64,000 nt of DNA from positions 124,001-188,000 of the forward strand of contig CAYJLF010000002.1 of NCBI GenBank assembly GCA_964371055.1. Reading direction: 5' to 3'. Shown piece by piece: positions 55,001-64,000 of the stretch. The notes below the pieces were generated by a model. It saw only the letters and a list, made by a program, of their open reading frames with translations, searched no databases and had not been told where the DNA came from. Numbering within the stretch: position 1 is the stretch's first letter; the number at the start of each line of letters is the position of its first letter. This DNA is from CAYJLF01 sp964371055 (GTDB taxonomy: Bacteria > Eisenbacteria > RBG-16-71-46 > CAIMUX01). The position numbers and the translations under genes are program-made.

Positions 55001-56135
55001 CCTGGTCGCGGACGCGGAAGGACTTGCGCGAGCGGCGGTTGAAGGAAGGCTGGACGCGAGGGCGGATGCGTCGCGGCACCAGGGTGACTTCCGGAAGATC
55101 GTGGCGGGGGTGAACGAGACCCTGGACGCGGTCTGGGCGCCCGTGCGCGAGGCGGTCGGGGTGCTCGAGAAGGTCGCGAACCGTGACCTGTCAGTGCGCG
55201 TGCATGGTGAGTACCGTGGCGACCACGAACGGATCAAGACCTCGCTCAACACGGCCACCGGCAACCTCGACGAGGCTCTGCAGCAGGTGTCGATCGCGGT
55301 GGAGCAGGTGGCCGGGGCCGCGGGACAGATCGGCCAGGGATCGCAGGCGCTGGCCCAGAGCGCATCCGAGCAGGCGAGCGGGCTGGAGATGGTGAGCAGC
55401 AGCCTCCAGGAGATGGCCGCGATGACCCGGGTCAGCATGGAGAACTCGCGAGAGGCGCTCCGGCTGGCGGAAGGGACCCAGGGGAGCGCCAACCAGGGTC
55501 TGGAGAGCATGAGCCGGCTGAGCGAGGCGATGGAACGGATCCAGTCCAGCGCGGACCAGACGGCGCGGATCGTGAAGACGATCGACGAGATCGCCTTCCA
55601 GACCAACCTGCTGGCGCTCAACGCCGCGGTCGAGGCGGCGCGGGCGGGAGACGCGGGAAAGGGCTTCGCCGTCGTGGCGGAGGAGGTCCGCAATCTCGCG
55701 ATGCGATCGGCCGAAGCGGCGAAGTCGACGGCCAACCTGATCGAGGAGTCGGTCCAGAACGCCGAGGGAGGCGTCGAGCTGAACCGCAAGGTTCTGGCCC
55801 AGCTCCAGGAGATCACCCAGCAGGCGACCAAGGTGGGCCAGGTGATGGGCGAAATCGTGAGCGGCAGCGAGCAGCAGTCCGCCGGAATCGTTCAGGTCAC
55901 CCAGGCGATGGAGCAGATGAACCAGCTGACGCAGCAGAACGCCGCCAACAGCGAGGAGTCCGCCTCCGCCGCGGAGGAGCTCTCCAGCCAGTCGGAGGAG
56001 TTGCGCAGCCTGGTCACGCAGTTCCGGCTCGGGACCCAGGGGACGCTGGACAACCGGATGGGACGGCCGAGACGGGACGGGTGGACGGCAGGCCGCGGAC
56101 AGCGGTCCGACGAAGACCTCGAAGCGGCCGCGTAG
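52079..56135 (+). CDS. Methyl-accepting chemotaxis protein with Cache sensor and poly-HAMP array (interrupted by N gap)
   Basis: ATG 52079 follows GGGGGGA. Order: TM1 (about residues 13-33); periplasmic Cache-type sensor (about 34-370; GRAFVVDAWYMTAYEPIRDG, GYIYVLGGKGDQRGNYVISL); TM2 (about 378-398); HAMP; then at least five 91-residue di-HAMP units (each YVDRISKGDIP ... NEIKNNLN ... VEGKLATRADAS ... GPLN); a last HAMP; and the MCP signalling helix bundle with the hairpin IDEIAFQTNLLALNAAVEAA. No NWETF-like tail. Bases 54231-54330 are N. Joining 54230 directly to 54331 restores ATG and the frame and gives 1318 aa, so the gene is intact, but the number of HAMP units is unresolved. No che genes are nearby. 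Confidence 0.9.
53684..55148 (+). repeat. Tandem 273-bp di-HAMP units
   Basis: Units begin at 53684, 53957, (54230/54331 across the gap), 54603 and 54876; the spacing is exactly 273 bp wherever it can be measured. Units near the gap are nearly identical over long stretches, and the outer ones are more diverged. Confidence 0.95.
54231..54330. other. Assembly gap (100 N) inside the HAMP array
   Basis: Exactly 100 N, a placeholder length. It begins after the first base of a unit (A of ATG) and ends before the second base (TGG), i.e. at a repeat-unit boundary. Confidence 0.98.
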
Positions 56136-56185
56136 CGGGCACGGGAGGACTTCGGTCCGTCCGTTCCGCCGTTGTGCGGACCATG

Positions 56186-56217
56186 GAGGGCGTCGCGTTC
56201 AGGAACGCGGCGCCCTC
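56186..56217. terminator. Bidirectional terminator hairpin between chemoreceptor and MscS genes
   Basis: 15-bp stem GAGGGCGTCGCGTTC (56186-56200) with GAACGCGGCGCCCTC (56203-56217), one T-G pair, closing on a tiny loop. It lies between convergent genes and covers the MscS stop codon (56199-56201). Confidence 0.65.
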
Positions 56218-57299
56218 TCGGCTTCGGTGGTGGGCTCGGGCGGTCGCTCGATCCACAAGGTCTGGGTGGGATAGGCGAATTCGATCGCTTCGGCGTTGAA
56301 CCGGGTGAGGACCTCGAAGTTGATCGCGTGCTGGTGATCCATGTAGGCGAGATAGTCCCCGGTCTCGACGAAGTAGATGACCTCGATGATGAGGGCAAAG
56401 TCGCCGAAAGCGCTGAAGTGGCAGCGATCGAAGGTGACTCCCTCCCGTCGTTCGACCGCCTCCCGGACGATCTGGACCGCGCGCTCCACGCGCTCGGGCG
56501 GAGTTTGGTAGACCAGCCCGATCTTCACCTCGATCCGGCGCCTCTCCATCCGCCCGAAGTTCCGGAGACGCGTGGCGATGATGTCGCTGTTGGCGAAGAC
56601 GAGCTGTTCACCCGTCAGGCTGCGCACTCGCGTCGTCTTGATCCCGATGTACTCGACCGTCCCCTTGAGGTCCCCCACGATCACGAAGTCACCGATCAAA
56701 AACGGCTTGTCCATGGCGATGGTCAAAGAGGCGAAGAGGTCCTTCAGCACCTCCTGCGCCGCCAGGGCGACCGCGATGCCGCCGATTCCGAGCCCGGTGA
56801 TCAAGCCGGTCACCTTGACGCCGAGATTGTCGAGGGCGAGCAGCAAGAGCAGAGACCAGAGCACGAGACGCCCCACGAAACTGAGCGTCGAGATCGTGGT
56901 GCGGGCGGCGGCGTCGGTGTCTCCCCGCCGCTCCAGGAAGTGCGTCAGCCAATAGGTGATGAGACGGTTGCCCCAGAAGGCGGCCTGGAGGAGGACCGCG
57001 ACGATGGCGATGCTGCGGAAGATCTTCTGCTTCGCCTCCGGGATCTCGAGCAGAAGCGTGCCCGCGAAGAGCGCGAGGATGATCAGGACGCCCGTCCGGA
57101 CGCGTCCGAGCAGATCGACCAGGAGGTCGTCCACCTGGGTCGACGTCCGCGCGGCGAGGTGCACGATCTGACGGCGAAGCAGCGTCTTCATCAGCCAGAG
57201 AGTGGCGAAGACGAGGACCGCGACGATGCCCGCGGTCAGCCAGCCTCGCATGGTGTTGCCGAGGAAGACCTGCTGGAGGAAGGGAACGGCGTCCGGCAT
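56199..57299 (-). CDS. MscS-family mechanosensitive ion channel
   Basis: 366 aa, ATG with GGGAGAAC upstream. Four to five hydrophobic helices, the last being the pore-lining Gly/Ala-rich helix (GLITGLGIGGIAVALAAQEV), then LKDLFASLTIAMDKPFLIGD and FVIVGDLKGTVEYIGIKTTR, the MscS beta domain, and the C-terminal alpha/beta domain. NSDIIATRLRNFGRMERRR is the conserved vestibule region. The size fits the YnaI/YbdG-like mid-length class. It opens under membrane tension to relieve osmotic down-shock. Confidence 0.93.
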   Translation of the reverse strand: MPDAVPFLQQVFLGNTMRGWLTAGIVAVLVFATLWLMKTLLRRQIVHLAARTSTQVDDLLVDLLGRVRTGVLIILALFAGTLLLEIPEAKQKIFRSIAIVAVLLQAAFWGNRLITYWLTHFLERRGDTDAAARTTISTLSFVGRLVLWSLLLLLALDNLGVKVTGLITGLGIGGIAVALAAQEVLKDLFASLTIAMDKPFLIGDFVIVGDLKGTVEYIGIKTTRVRSLTGEQLVFANSDIIATRLRNFGRMERRRIEVKIGLVYQTPPERVERAVQIVREAVERREGVTFDRCHFSAFGDFALIIEVIYFVETGDYLAYMDHQHAINFEVLTRFNAEAIEFAYPTQTLWIERPPEPTTEAERAPRS

Positions 57300-57539
57300 G
57301 ACTGTTCTCCCGTCGAGATAGTGTTACGGGCAAGGCTATCATCCCCCTCGCGCGTGTCCAACCGTTCATCGATCCCCGCGCGCCTTCGCGGATGACAGGC
57401 GTGGCGCGGGCCGGGTACGATGCGGCCGCGAAGCGCGGCGCACATGCTGCCGGGGGGGACGACCGGGCATCCATCCGGACCGGATCGAGCCGGCTGGTCG
57501 CATCCGGCCGGGAGCGCGAAGTGAGGGGGAGAGCACGGG

Positions 57540-60500
57540 ATGAGCGTTCGCTTCCTGCTCGGGCCGGCCGGATCGGGGAAGACCTGGCACTGTCTCGCCG
57601 CCCTGCGCGAGTTGGAGCGCGCGCGGCAAAGCGGCATCTATCTCGTGCCGGAGCAGTTCACCTATTCCGCCGACCGGGAACTGCTCGACGGCAGCGGACT
57701 GCCCGGCCTGCGTCATGTGCAGGTCCTCTCCTTCAGTCGCCTTGGCTATCGCCTGCGGGAGGATGCGGGAGCGCCCGTGCTCCCCTTGCTGCCGGTGAGC
57801 GTGCGGCCGATGCTCCTTCGGGCGGTGATGATGCGGATGGAACCGGAGATCCTCGGTCCGCTCCTGGCGTTGCGCGACCGGCAGGGTCTTCTGGAGGAAC
57901 TCGGACGCTTCGTCGCCGAGGTGCGAGCGCACGGCGCCCCGGAGTTCCTGGCGACGGTCGAGCGCGCGTTCCGTCCCACCACGGGTCGGGAACCGGAGCG
58001 GGCCGCCGCGCGGCGCCTGCGTGCGCTGGCGGAGGTCTTCGGCGAGTACGACCGGGCGTTGCGGGACCTCGGACGGTGCGATCCGGAAGCGAACCTGGCC
58101 GGGATCGAAGTGCTGATCGCCCGCGATCGCGAGCGTGTGGCGCGCTGGACCGTCTTCGTCGACGGATTTCTCTCGTGGACCCGTCGCGAGCGGGAGGTCC
58201 TGGTCGCCCTGGCGTTGGCGGGCACGCGCCTCGAGATCGCGCTCTGCCTGGAGCCGTCGGACGGGCCGGGCGACTCGACGGATCGACTCCCGTTCGCCCC
58301 GGTCCGGCGCAGCTACGAGCGGATCCGGGCTGGATTCGAGCAGGCCGGCGTGCCGGTCGATCCGCCCTGCCACTTCCCATCCGGTGGCGGCGCGTCGCCC
58401 CGCTACCAGACGAGCACGCTGGGCCGCCTCGAACGGCGCCTGTATGACCTCGGCGTTTCCGCGTCGGCGTCGGGAGACGATGAGACGACGCCGTCGGCCT
58501 CGGATGACGTCGTCCTTCGGCCGGCGCGCTCGCCGCGAGCCGAGGTACAGCTCTGGGCGCGCCTCGTCGACGTCTGGCTCCGCCTCGATCGATCGCCGGT
58601 GCGGCCGGAGGAGATCGCGATCATCGTCCGCGATCTCGAACCATACCGGAGCTTCGTCCGGGAGATCTTTCCGCGCTATCGGCTGCCGGTCTTCATTGAC
58701 GAACGCCGAGGGCTCCTGGCCCACCCGCGGGTGCGCCTGACGCTGGATGCCCTCGAGGTCCTTCTTTCCGGCTGGCGGCGCGAGGCCGTCATTTCCTACC
58801 TGCGGAATCCTCTTCTCGCCGAGTCGGCGGCGGAGATCGACCTCCTGGAATTCGTCTCGCTGGAGTATGGCCGCGACTTCGACGCCTGGCACGCCGCGCG
58901 CTGGGAAGGGTATGCCCTCCCCGCCCGGGCGCGGTTCGCCCGCGCGGCGGAAGAAGGGAGCGGTTCCAAGAGAGACGAGGAGGGGGACAACGGCGAGGAC
59001 GAGGGGGAGGAGGCGGTCGACGAGGAGGAGGCGGAGGAGACCGCTCCGGGTCTCTTCGGCGCCGCGGGCGTGGCGATCGCGGGTGGCGACAGCCGCGCCG
59101 CGACGGCCGGCACAGCGGGGGACGGCTCCGCGGCCGACCTGCGCGCGCGACTCTTCGCGGCCTGCGATGCCTTGCGTTCGCGCCGACTCCACCCGTTGCG
59201 CGAACTCGAGGTCGCCTGGGCCCAAGGTGACGCCGATGGTCCGCGGATGGCGGCCGATCTGCGTGCTTTTCTAGGGCAGGCCGCCGGGGAGGAGACCGTG
59301 ACGACCGAGGCCGGCGATCCGGAGTGGGACCGCCTGGCCGAACGGGAGTTGGAGACGGTGTTGGACGAGGCGGCCGGGCTGTGGGCGGGCGTCCGGGTCG
59401 AACTGGAGGAGTTCGCGCGAACGCTCCGGCAGGGACTGGCCTCGGCGCGGGTCGGCGTGACGCCGCTGCGGCTGGGCCAGGTCGTGGTGGCCGAGATCCA
59501 GCGATCGCGCCTGCATGGCATCCGCCGCGCGATCGTCGGGGGGCTGAACGAGGGGCGCTTTCCCCGCATCGTCGGCGACGACCCGATTCTGCCGGACCGC
59601 GACCGCGGCCTGCTCGCCGCCGCCGGCATCGAACTCGGCCCGCCCGCCTCCGCGCGCCAGGAGGAAGAGACCTATCTGACCTATATCGCCCTGACCCGCG
59701 CGTCGGAGCGGATCGTCCTCACCTGGAGCCGCATGGACGAACAGGGAGCGGCGCTCGGCCCTTCGCCGCTGCTCGACGAAGTTCGTCGCGCGTTGCCCGG
59801 CGCCGGGCGGGAAGAGGAAGCGTGGGTCGTCCCGGAGATGGCGTCCCCCGAATCGGCGCAGACCGAGCAGGAACTGGGCCAGCGCCTGGTCACGGGCTTG
59901 GCGGAAGGGGAAACCGATCCGATTCTGGCGGAGCTTTGGGATCGCGTGAGTCTCGTGAGTGCCGTCCCGGCGTCGATCCGCACGGCGATCGAGACGGCGC
60001 GCCCGGCGCTCGAGTTCGCTCCGGCGTCCTTCCTCGATCGCGAGTTGATGGAGCGCGTCTTCCCCGAGGAGACGATCGTGAGCGGTGTCAGCCGGCTGCG
60101 CGAATTCGCGGAGTGCCCCTTCCTGGGCTTTGCGCGGCGCCTTTTGGTGTTGAAGCCCCGCCCCCTCGCCGCCGTCACCCCGCTCGAGACCGGCACCCTG
60201 GCGCATGCCGCGCTGGATCGATTCTTCCGGGAGCCTCTGCCCGACCGGCCGGATCAGATCCGCGACCGCCTGGTCTCCGTCTTTGACAGCCTCGAGCATC
60301 TGGATGAGTACCGCGCCTTCCGGGTGGACGAGGCGAGCCGCTATCGCTGGGACAGCACCCGCCGGAATCTCGAGCGCTTCCTCCGCGTGGAGACTCACCG
60401 GATGCGGCACAGCGGGTACCGCGTGGCGGCGCGCGAGGCTGCCTTCGGGCCGGCGTGGGGAAACGCGCTGGAACTGCCGCTGCCCGACGGCGGACGTCTC

Positions 60501-61079
60501 GTGCTGGCCGGACGGATCGACCGGCTCGACCTGAGGGATCGACGAGAGGGCGGCCCGCGCGCGGTCGTGATCGATTACAAACGGTCGGATCAGAAGGGAC
60601 TGCCGACCTCGCTCCGCGAGGGGCTCGACCTGCAGTTGGCGAGTTACCTGCTGGTTGTGCGTGATGTGCTCGGTCACGAGGTGGGGGGCGGGCTCTACCT
60701 GCCGGTTCTGATCGCGCCCCGGTCCGAGGAGAAGCTCCGTCCGGAAGCGATCAACCCGCTCGGGATCACGGCGCATGGGATCTATCTCCAGGAGGAGGCC
60801 GACTCGATCGACGGAGGGAGCGGGATCGTGCCGGGGCCGCGGTCCAAGCAGGCCCTCGCCTCGGGCGCGGAGCTGAGCGAACTCCTGGAGACGGGACGGA
60901 ACTACCTCACGCAGTACGCGGCAGGGCTCCGGCGAGGCCTGGTTCGACCGGTCCCGCTCGAGGTGCGGGGGCGCGGTTTGCCGTGCGTCTATTGCGACTT
61001 CGGTGCCGTCTGCCGGTACCGGCCGGGTGTCGATCCGATCCGCCGGAAACCGCTCGAGGGGATGGGGGAGATGCCGTGA
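57540..61079 (+). CDS. addB: AddB-type helicase/exonuclease subunit (PD-(D/E)XK nuclease)
   Basis: 1179 aa. Walker A at the N-terminus (GPAGSGKT, residues 8-15), degenerate helicase core, and a C-terminal RecB-like nuclease with Asp1012-Tyr-Lys1014 (VVIDYKRSD). Four cysteines for the Fe-S staple: Cys859 (FAECPFLGFARR), Cys1149, Cys1152 and Cys1158 (CVYCDFGAVC). AddAB processes double-strand ends for RecA-dependent repair. Unusual is an acidic low-complexity insertion (about residues 475-505, runs of Glu/Asp) followed by a Gly/Ala-rich linker. The GTG of addA overlaps its stop codon. Start ATG 57540 after GAGGGGGAGAG. Confidence 0.9.
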   Translation: MSVRFLLGPAGSGKTWHCLAALRELERARQSGIYLVPEQFTYSADRELLDGSGLPGLRHVQVLSFSRLGYRLREDAGAPVLPLLPVSVRPMLLRAVMMRMEPEILGPLLALRDRQGLLEELGRFVAEVRAHGAPEFLATVERAFRPTTGREPERAAARRLRALAEVFGEYDRALRDLGRCDPEANLAGIEVLIARDRERVARWTVFVDGFLSWTRREREVLVALALAGTRLEIALCLEPSDGPGDSTDRLPFAPVRRSYERIRAGFEQAGVPVDPPCHFPSGGGASPRYQTSTLGRLERRLYDLGVSASASGDDETTPSASDDVVLRPARSPRAEVQLWARLVDVWLRLDRSPVRPEEIAIIVRDLEPYRSFVREIFPRYRLPVFIDERRGLLAHPRVRLTLDALEVLLSGWRREAVISYLRNPLLAESAAEIDLLEFVSLEYGRDFDAWHAARWEGYALPARARFARAAEEGSGSKRDEEGDNGEDEGEEAVDEEEAEETAPGLFGAAGVAIAGGDSRAATAGTAGDGSAADLRARLFAACDALRSRRLHPLRELEVAWAQGDADGPRMAADLRAFLGQAAGEETVTTEAGDPEWDRLAERELETVLDEAAGLWAGVRVELEEFARTLRQGLASARVGVTPLRLGQVVVAEIQRSRLHGIRRAIVGGLNEGRFPRIVGDDPILPDRDRGLLAAAGIELGPPASARQEEETYLTYIALTRASERIVLTWSRMDEQGAALGPSPLLDEVRRALPGAGREEEAWVVPEMASPESAQTEQELGQRLVTGLAEGETDPILAELWDRVSLVSAVPASIRTAIETARPALEFAPASFLDRELMERVFPEETIVSGVSRLREFAECPFLGFARRLLVLKPRPLAAVTPLETGTLAHAALDRFFREPLPDRPDQIRDRLVSVFDSLEHLDEYRAFRVDEASRYRWDSTRRNLERFLRVETHRMRHSGYRVAAREAAFGPAWGNALELPLPDGGRLVLAGRIDRLDLRDRREGGPRAVVIDYKRSDQKGLPTSLREGLDLQLASYLLVVRDVLGHEVGGGLYLPVLIAPRSEEKLRPEAINPLGITAHGIYLQEEADSIDGGSGIVPGPRSKQALASGAELSELLETGRNYLTQYAAGLRRGLVRPVPLEVRGRGLPCVYCDFGAVCRYRPGVDPIRRKPLEGMGEMP

Positions 61080-64000
61080 AGCTGGACGCCTGCAACGAGG
61101 CGCAGAGAGCAGCAATTCTGCTCTGGGGGCGGGATCTCCTCGTGACGGCGGGAGCCGGCACCGGCAAGACCACCGTCCTGGTCGAGCGGGTGCTGCAACA
61201 CCTGCGCGAAGGTCGCGTCGCTTCCCTCGGAGAGCTTTTGGTCGTCACTTTCACCGACAAGGCGGCGCGGGAGATGCGCGAGCGGATCTACCACGCGCTG
61301 CGCGAAGAGGCGCCGCTGCGCCGCTTCCTCCCCGAGTTGCCGCGCGCCCCGATCTCGACCATCCATGCGTTCTGCGCGCGCTTTCTGCGCGAGCATTGCC
61401 TGGAGGCGGAGCTGGAGCCGGGGTTTCGCGTTCTGGATGAGAACGGCTCGGGCCAGGCGATGGAAGATGCGCTCGGGGAGGTCCTCCATCGCTGGTACGT
61501 GAAGCCGGATGCGGGGGAAGGACGAGAGTTCCAGAGCCTGGTCGAAATGGCCGGCTTCGACGCATCGGGAGAGCAGCTCCGCCGTGTGATCCGGCGCCTT
61601 TATGCTTACGCGCGGACGACGGAGGACCCCGAGGCGTACCTCGCCGCGCTGCGCGACCGGCCGCGCGCGGCAGAGCTCGCGGAGCTTCCCTGGTGGGACC
61701 ATCTCGTCGCGCGCGCCTGGGGCGCGGGGGCCGTGCCGATCGATCGTCGATCCGCCTCCCTGCCGGAGGAGGGTTGCTGGCAGCGCGGCGTACGTCTCTA
61801 CGAAGCGGCGATCGATCTCGCGCGTGCCGCCGGGAAGAAGACCACCGGCGCGGACGCGCTGCTCGCCGTCCTGCGTTCGGTCACGCCCGCGGAGCTCGCC
61901 ACCACCGAGGGGCGGGAAACGATGCGCGGTGCTCTGGCCGCGGCCGGCCTCGAGGGAAACGCCGGCCTGCCGCTCAGCTTCGGGTTCCCCCGCGCCCCGT
62001 CCGGGACGGCAAACGTCCCGGGTTTCAAGGTGCTGCACGATGGGGCGCGAGCCTCCCTCGGCCGTGATCCGCTGCTGTCGCTCGCCCAACGGGACCCGGA
62101 GTCGTTGCTCCGTGAGGACGCGGAACAGAGGCGGAGCCTGGTCGTTCTCGTCGACCTGGTGCGGGATCTCGATGCCGCCTACGGCGCTTTCAAACGGCGG
62201 CACGCGCTGCTCGACTTCTCCGATCTCGAACTCCACACGGCGCGGGTGCTGCGCGCGGGAGGGGAGGCCTATCGCGGTCTCTACCGCGAGGTCCTGGTCG
62301 ACGAGTTCCAGGACGTCAACGGGCTGCAAAATGACATCCTCGACCGGCTGGCGACCCCGGAGGGGCGTTTCCGCGTGGGCGACGTGAAGCAGTCGATCTA
62401 CCAGTTCCGCCTGGCCGACCCGACCATCTTCCTCCGCCTGCAGCGCGATCGGACGGTCGTGCGCCGCATGGAGGATCTGCCGTCCCAGTCGGGTCCTCTC
62501 TGCGTGCTGCTGGCGGAGAATCACCGCAGCCGGCCCGCCGTGCTTCGCTTCGCGAACCTCATCGTCGCTCCGCTCCTCGGTCCCGCGGAGATCGGAACTC
62601 CCTACGACGAGCAGGCGCTGATTCCCGGAAGGGACGCCGATCCCGCCGCCCCTCCGGTCGAGTTGCACCTGATCCGGCCGGCCGGGGGGGAGGAGAAGAT
62701 CGCCCCGTCAGAGGCGCAGGCCGGGTGGATCGTGACGCGCCTGGACGAGCTGATCCGGAACGAGAGGCCGTTGCTGCCGCGCCGGGAGGGACCCGATACG
62801 CCGGCCACCTGGCGTGATGTCGCGGTCCTCCTGCGCCGCCGGGCGAACGCCTCCACCTTCCTCGAAGCGTTGCAGGGGGCCGGCATTCCCGCCTACCTCG
62901 GCCGGGGTGGCTCGTTGCTCGAGGACGAGGCGGTGCGCGACTTCCGCTGCCTGTTGCAGGTGATCGACAATCCGCGGGACGACATCGCGCTCGCCGCTGT
63001 GTTGCGTTCGCCGCTCTTCGGCCTCACCGACTCCGACTTGCTGCGGGTGCGCCTGGCCTGGCCGCAAGCGCACTCGTTCCTCGACGCGGTGGCCGCGGCG
63101 GCCGGCGTCGCGGGCGAGGAGAGTCCTCGGCCCGAGGCCTCCCGGTCCGACGCGGGCATGTTTCAGCCTCCCGGGCTGGCGACCGAACTCTGCGGTCCGC
63201 CGGCGGGAGATGCCTCGACCTTGGTGCCGCGGGCCCTCGCCTCGCGACTGCGTTCGGTGCTGGATCGCGTCCGCGCATGGCGGCAGCGACAGGGATGGAT
63301 GGAGCTGACCCGGTTTCTCGAGGCGGTCCGCGCGGAGACCGGCTTCGAGACTCTGCTGCGAGCCGCCGGCAACGGGACGGCCCACGCCGCGGCCCTGGCC
63401 AAGTTCCTCGACCTGGCGCGGGCCTGCGAAGAGGAACGCGGTCCCTCGCTGCACGGGTTCCTCGCTCGGATCGAGGCTCTGGACCGTGCGGGCTCGGTCG
63501 ACGCGGTGCCGGTCAGCAGCGAGGAAGACGATGCCGTCGCCGTGCTGACCATGCACCACGCGAAGGGACTGGAGTTCCCGATCGTCGTCATCCCGGAGCT
63601 GGAGTGGCCGGGCAATCGCGACGCGCTCGGCTCGCGGATCCGACTGGGGCGGGAATGGGCCGGCGTGCGCCATCTCGATCGGGAGGCCTGGGTCCGGCGC
63701 GACTCGGCCGCGCGCCGCGTGCTGGAACGGATGCAGAACGAGGCGGAGCGGGCGGAAGAGGCGCGCATCCTCTACGTCGCCCTGACCCGGGCGCGCGAGC
63801 GGTTGATCCTGGTCGGCACGCCGGCCAGCGCGGACGCGCTGGATGATCTGCGCGGCTGTCCCCGCGGCGAGGAGGTCATCCGGGAACGGATCCGCCGCGC
63901 GCGCAGCGCGCTCGGTTGGATCATGGCGGCGCTCTCGACCCCCGGGATCGCACCGCAGGACATTCCGCTCACGATCGCAGAGCACGAGATCGGTCCTGAG
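61076..64000 (+). CDS. addA: AddA-type UvrD-like helicase/nuclease, 3' partial
   Basis: 975 codons from GTG 61076 to the window edge with no stop. Superfamily 1 helicase motifs in order: N-terminal NEAQRAAILLWGRD (Q-motif), Walker A TAGAGTGKTT with Lys31, Ia VVTFTDKAAREMRER, Walker B VLVDEFQDVN (Asp409-Glu410, Gln412), III GDVKQSIYQFR, V MHHAKGLEFPIVVIPEL, VI LYVALTRARERLILVG. The C-terminal nuclease domain expected in AddA (about 1200 aa) would lie beyond the window. It overlaps addB by 4 bp and forms the AddAB complex with it. Confidence 0.93.
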   Translation, partial: MKLDACNEAQRAAILLWGRDLLVTAGAGTGKTTVLVERVLQHLREGRVASLGELLVVTFTDKAAREMRERIYHALREEAPLRRFLPELPRAPISTIHAFCARFLREHCLEAELEPGFRVLDENGSGQAMEDALGEVLHRWYVKPDAGEGREFQSLVEMAGFDASGEQLRRVIRRLYAYARTTEDPEAYLAALRDRPRAAELAELPWWDHLVARAWGAGAVPIDRRSASLPEEGCWQRGVRLYEAAIDLARAAGKKTTGADALLAVLRSVTPAELATTEGRETMRGALAAAGLEGNAGLPLSFGFPRAPSGTANVPGFKVLHDGARASLGRDPLLSLAQRDPESLLREDAEQRRSLVVLVDLVRDLDAAYGAFKRRHALLDFSDLELHTARVLRAGGEAYRGLYREVLVDEFQDVNGLQNDILDRLATPEGRFRVGDVKQSIYQFRLADPTIFLRLQRDRTVVRRMEDLPSQSGPLCVLLAENHRSRPAVLRFANLIVAPLLGPAEIGTPYDEQALIPGRDADPAAPPVELHLIRPAGGEEKIAPSEAQAGWIVTRLDELIRNERPLLPRREGPDTPATWRDVAVLLRRRANASTFLEALQGAGIPAYLGRGGSLLEDEAVRDFRCLLQVIDNPRDDIALAAVLRSPLFGLTDSDLLRVRLAWPQAHSFLDAVAAAAGVAGEESPRPEASRSDAGMFQPPGLATELCGPPAGDASTLVPRALASRLRSVLDRVRAWRQRQGWMELTRFLEAVRAETGFETLLRAAGNGTAHAAALAKFLDLARACEEERGPSLHGFLARIEALDRAGSVDAVPVSSEEDDAVAVLTMHHAKGLEFPIVVIPELEWPGNRDALGSRIRLGREWAGVRHLDREAWVRRDSAARRVLERMQNEAERAEEARILYVALTRARERLILVGTPASADALDDLRGCPRGEEVIRERIRRARSALGWIMAALSTPGIAPQDIPLTIAEHEIGPE

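Overview
The window is a 64 kb scaffold piece of a GC-rich (about two-thirds G+C) Gram-negative bacterium, almost certainly a metagenome assembly because it holds two runs of N (1-96 and 54231-54330). Secreted proteins ending in FlgD-like/sorting-type C-terminal domains, a dockerin/cohesin-like protein, lipoproteins of the form C-G-D-D-D, large multiheme cytochromes and a Haliangium-like microcompartment locus point to an uncultured FCB-group or related lineage (Candidatus Eisenbacteria or Krumholzibacteria would fit). This is an inference from gene content; no rRNA or marker gene is present.

Layout. 97-13927: an Ig-repeat surface protein cut by the left gap; a TPR-CHAT protease with signal peptide and C-terminal membrane anchor; an ECF sigma factor overlapping a zinc-finger anti-sigma membrane protein; then three secreted or surface proteins, the largest (1749 aa) carrying a CLCA-like zinc metallopeptidase motif. 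13928-20101: a probable one-directional bacterial microcompartment (BMC) operon: winged-helix regulator, RpiB-DeoC fusion, double-stacked BMC-T, BMC-H, BMC-P, CoA-acylating aldehyde dehydrogenase, single-layer BMC-T and two further BMC-P. It resembles the Haliangium ochraceum / sugar-phosphate-utilizing type: sugar phosphate would be isomerised, cleaved to glyceraldehyde-3-phosphate plus acetaldehyde, and acetaldehyde converted to acetyl-CoA inside the shell.

20260-29033: an FnIII-repeat lipoprotein, a carboxypeptidase-regulatory-like lipoprotein, a secreted S9 peptidase, a DUF1287 protein and a TrmA-type RNA methyltransferase. 29623-40911: an alpha-glucan block with a GH57/DUF3536 protein, a Rho_N-like + DUF4912 protein, a GH57/DUF1957 branching-type enzyme, a rhodanese-methyltransferase and glycogen phosphorylase, followed by a 421-aa protein that by eye carries the core motifs of the RelA/SpoT synthetase fold. 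40982-47968 (minus strand): a redox locus encoding a c554-like tetraheme cytochrome, an outer-membrane beta-barrel, a 13-heme cytochrome, a NapC-like cytochrome and an 11-heme cytochrome b fusion, together a candidate quinol-to-outside electron conduit.

48190-64000: an APC permease with a UspA-like tail, a methionine gamma-lyase-family PLP enzyme, a chemoreceptor with a Cache sensor and a tandem array of 273-bp di-HAMP units (interrupted by the second N gap at a unit boundary), an MscS channel, and AddB-AddA recombination nuclease/helicase, the latter running off the right edge.

Best candidates for something undescribed: the CRISPR-free TPR-CHAT/sigma/anti-sigma module, the RelA/SpoT-like protein beside glycogen phosphorylase, and the compact BMC with an internal encapsulation-type helix inside a fused RpiB-DeoC enzyme whose RpiB half lacks the usual catalytic cysteine.
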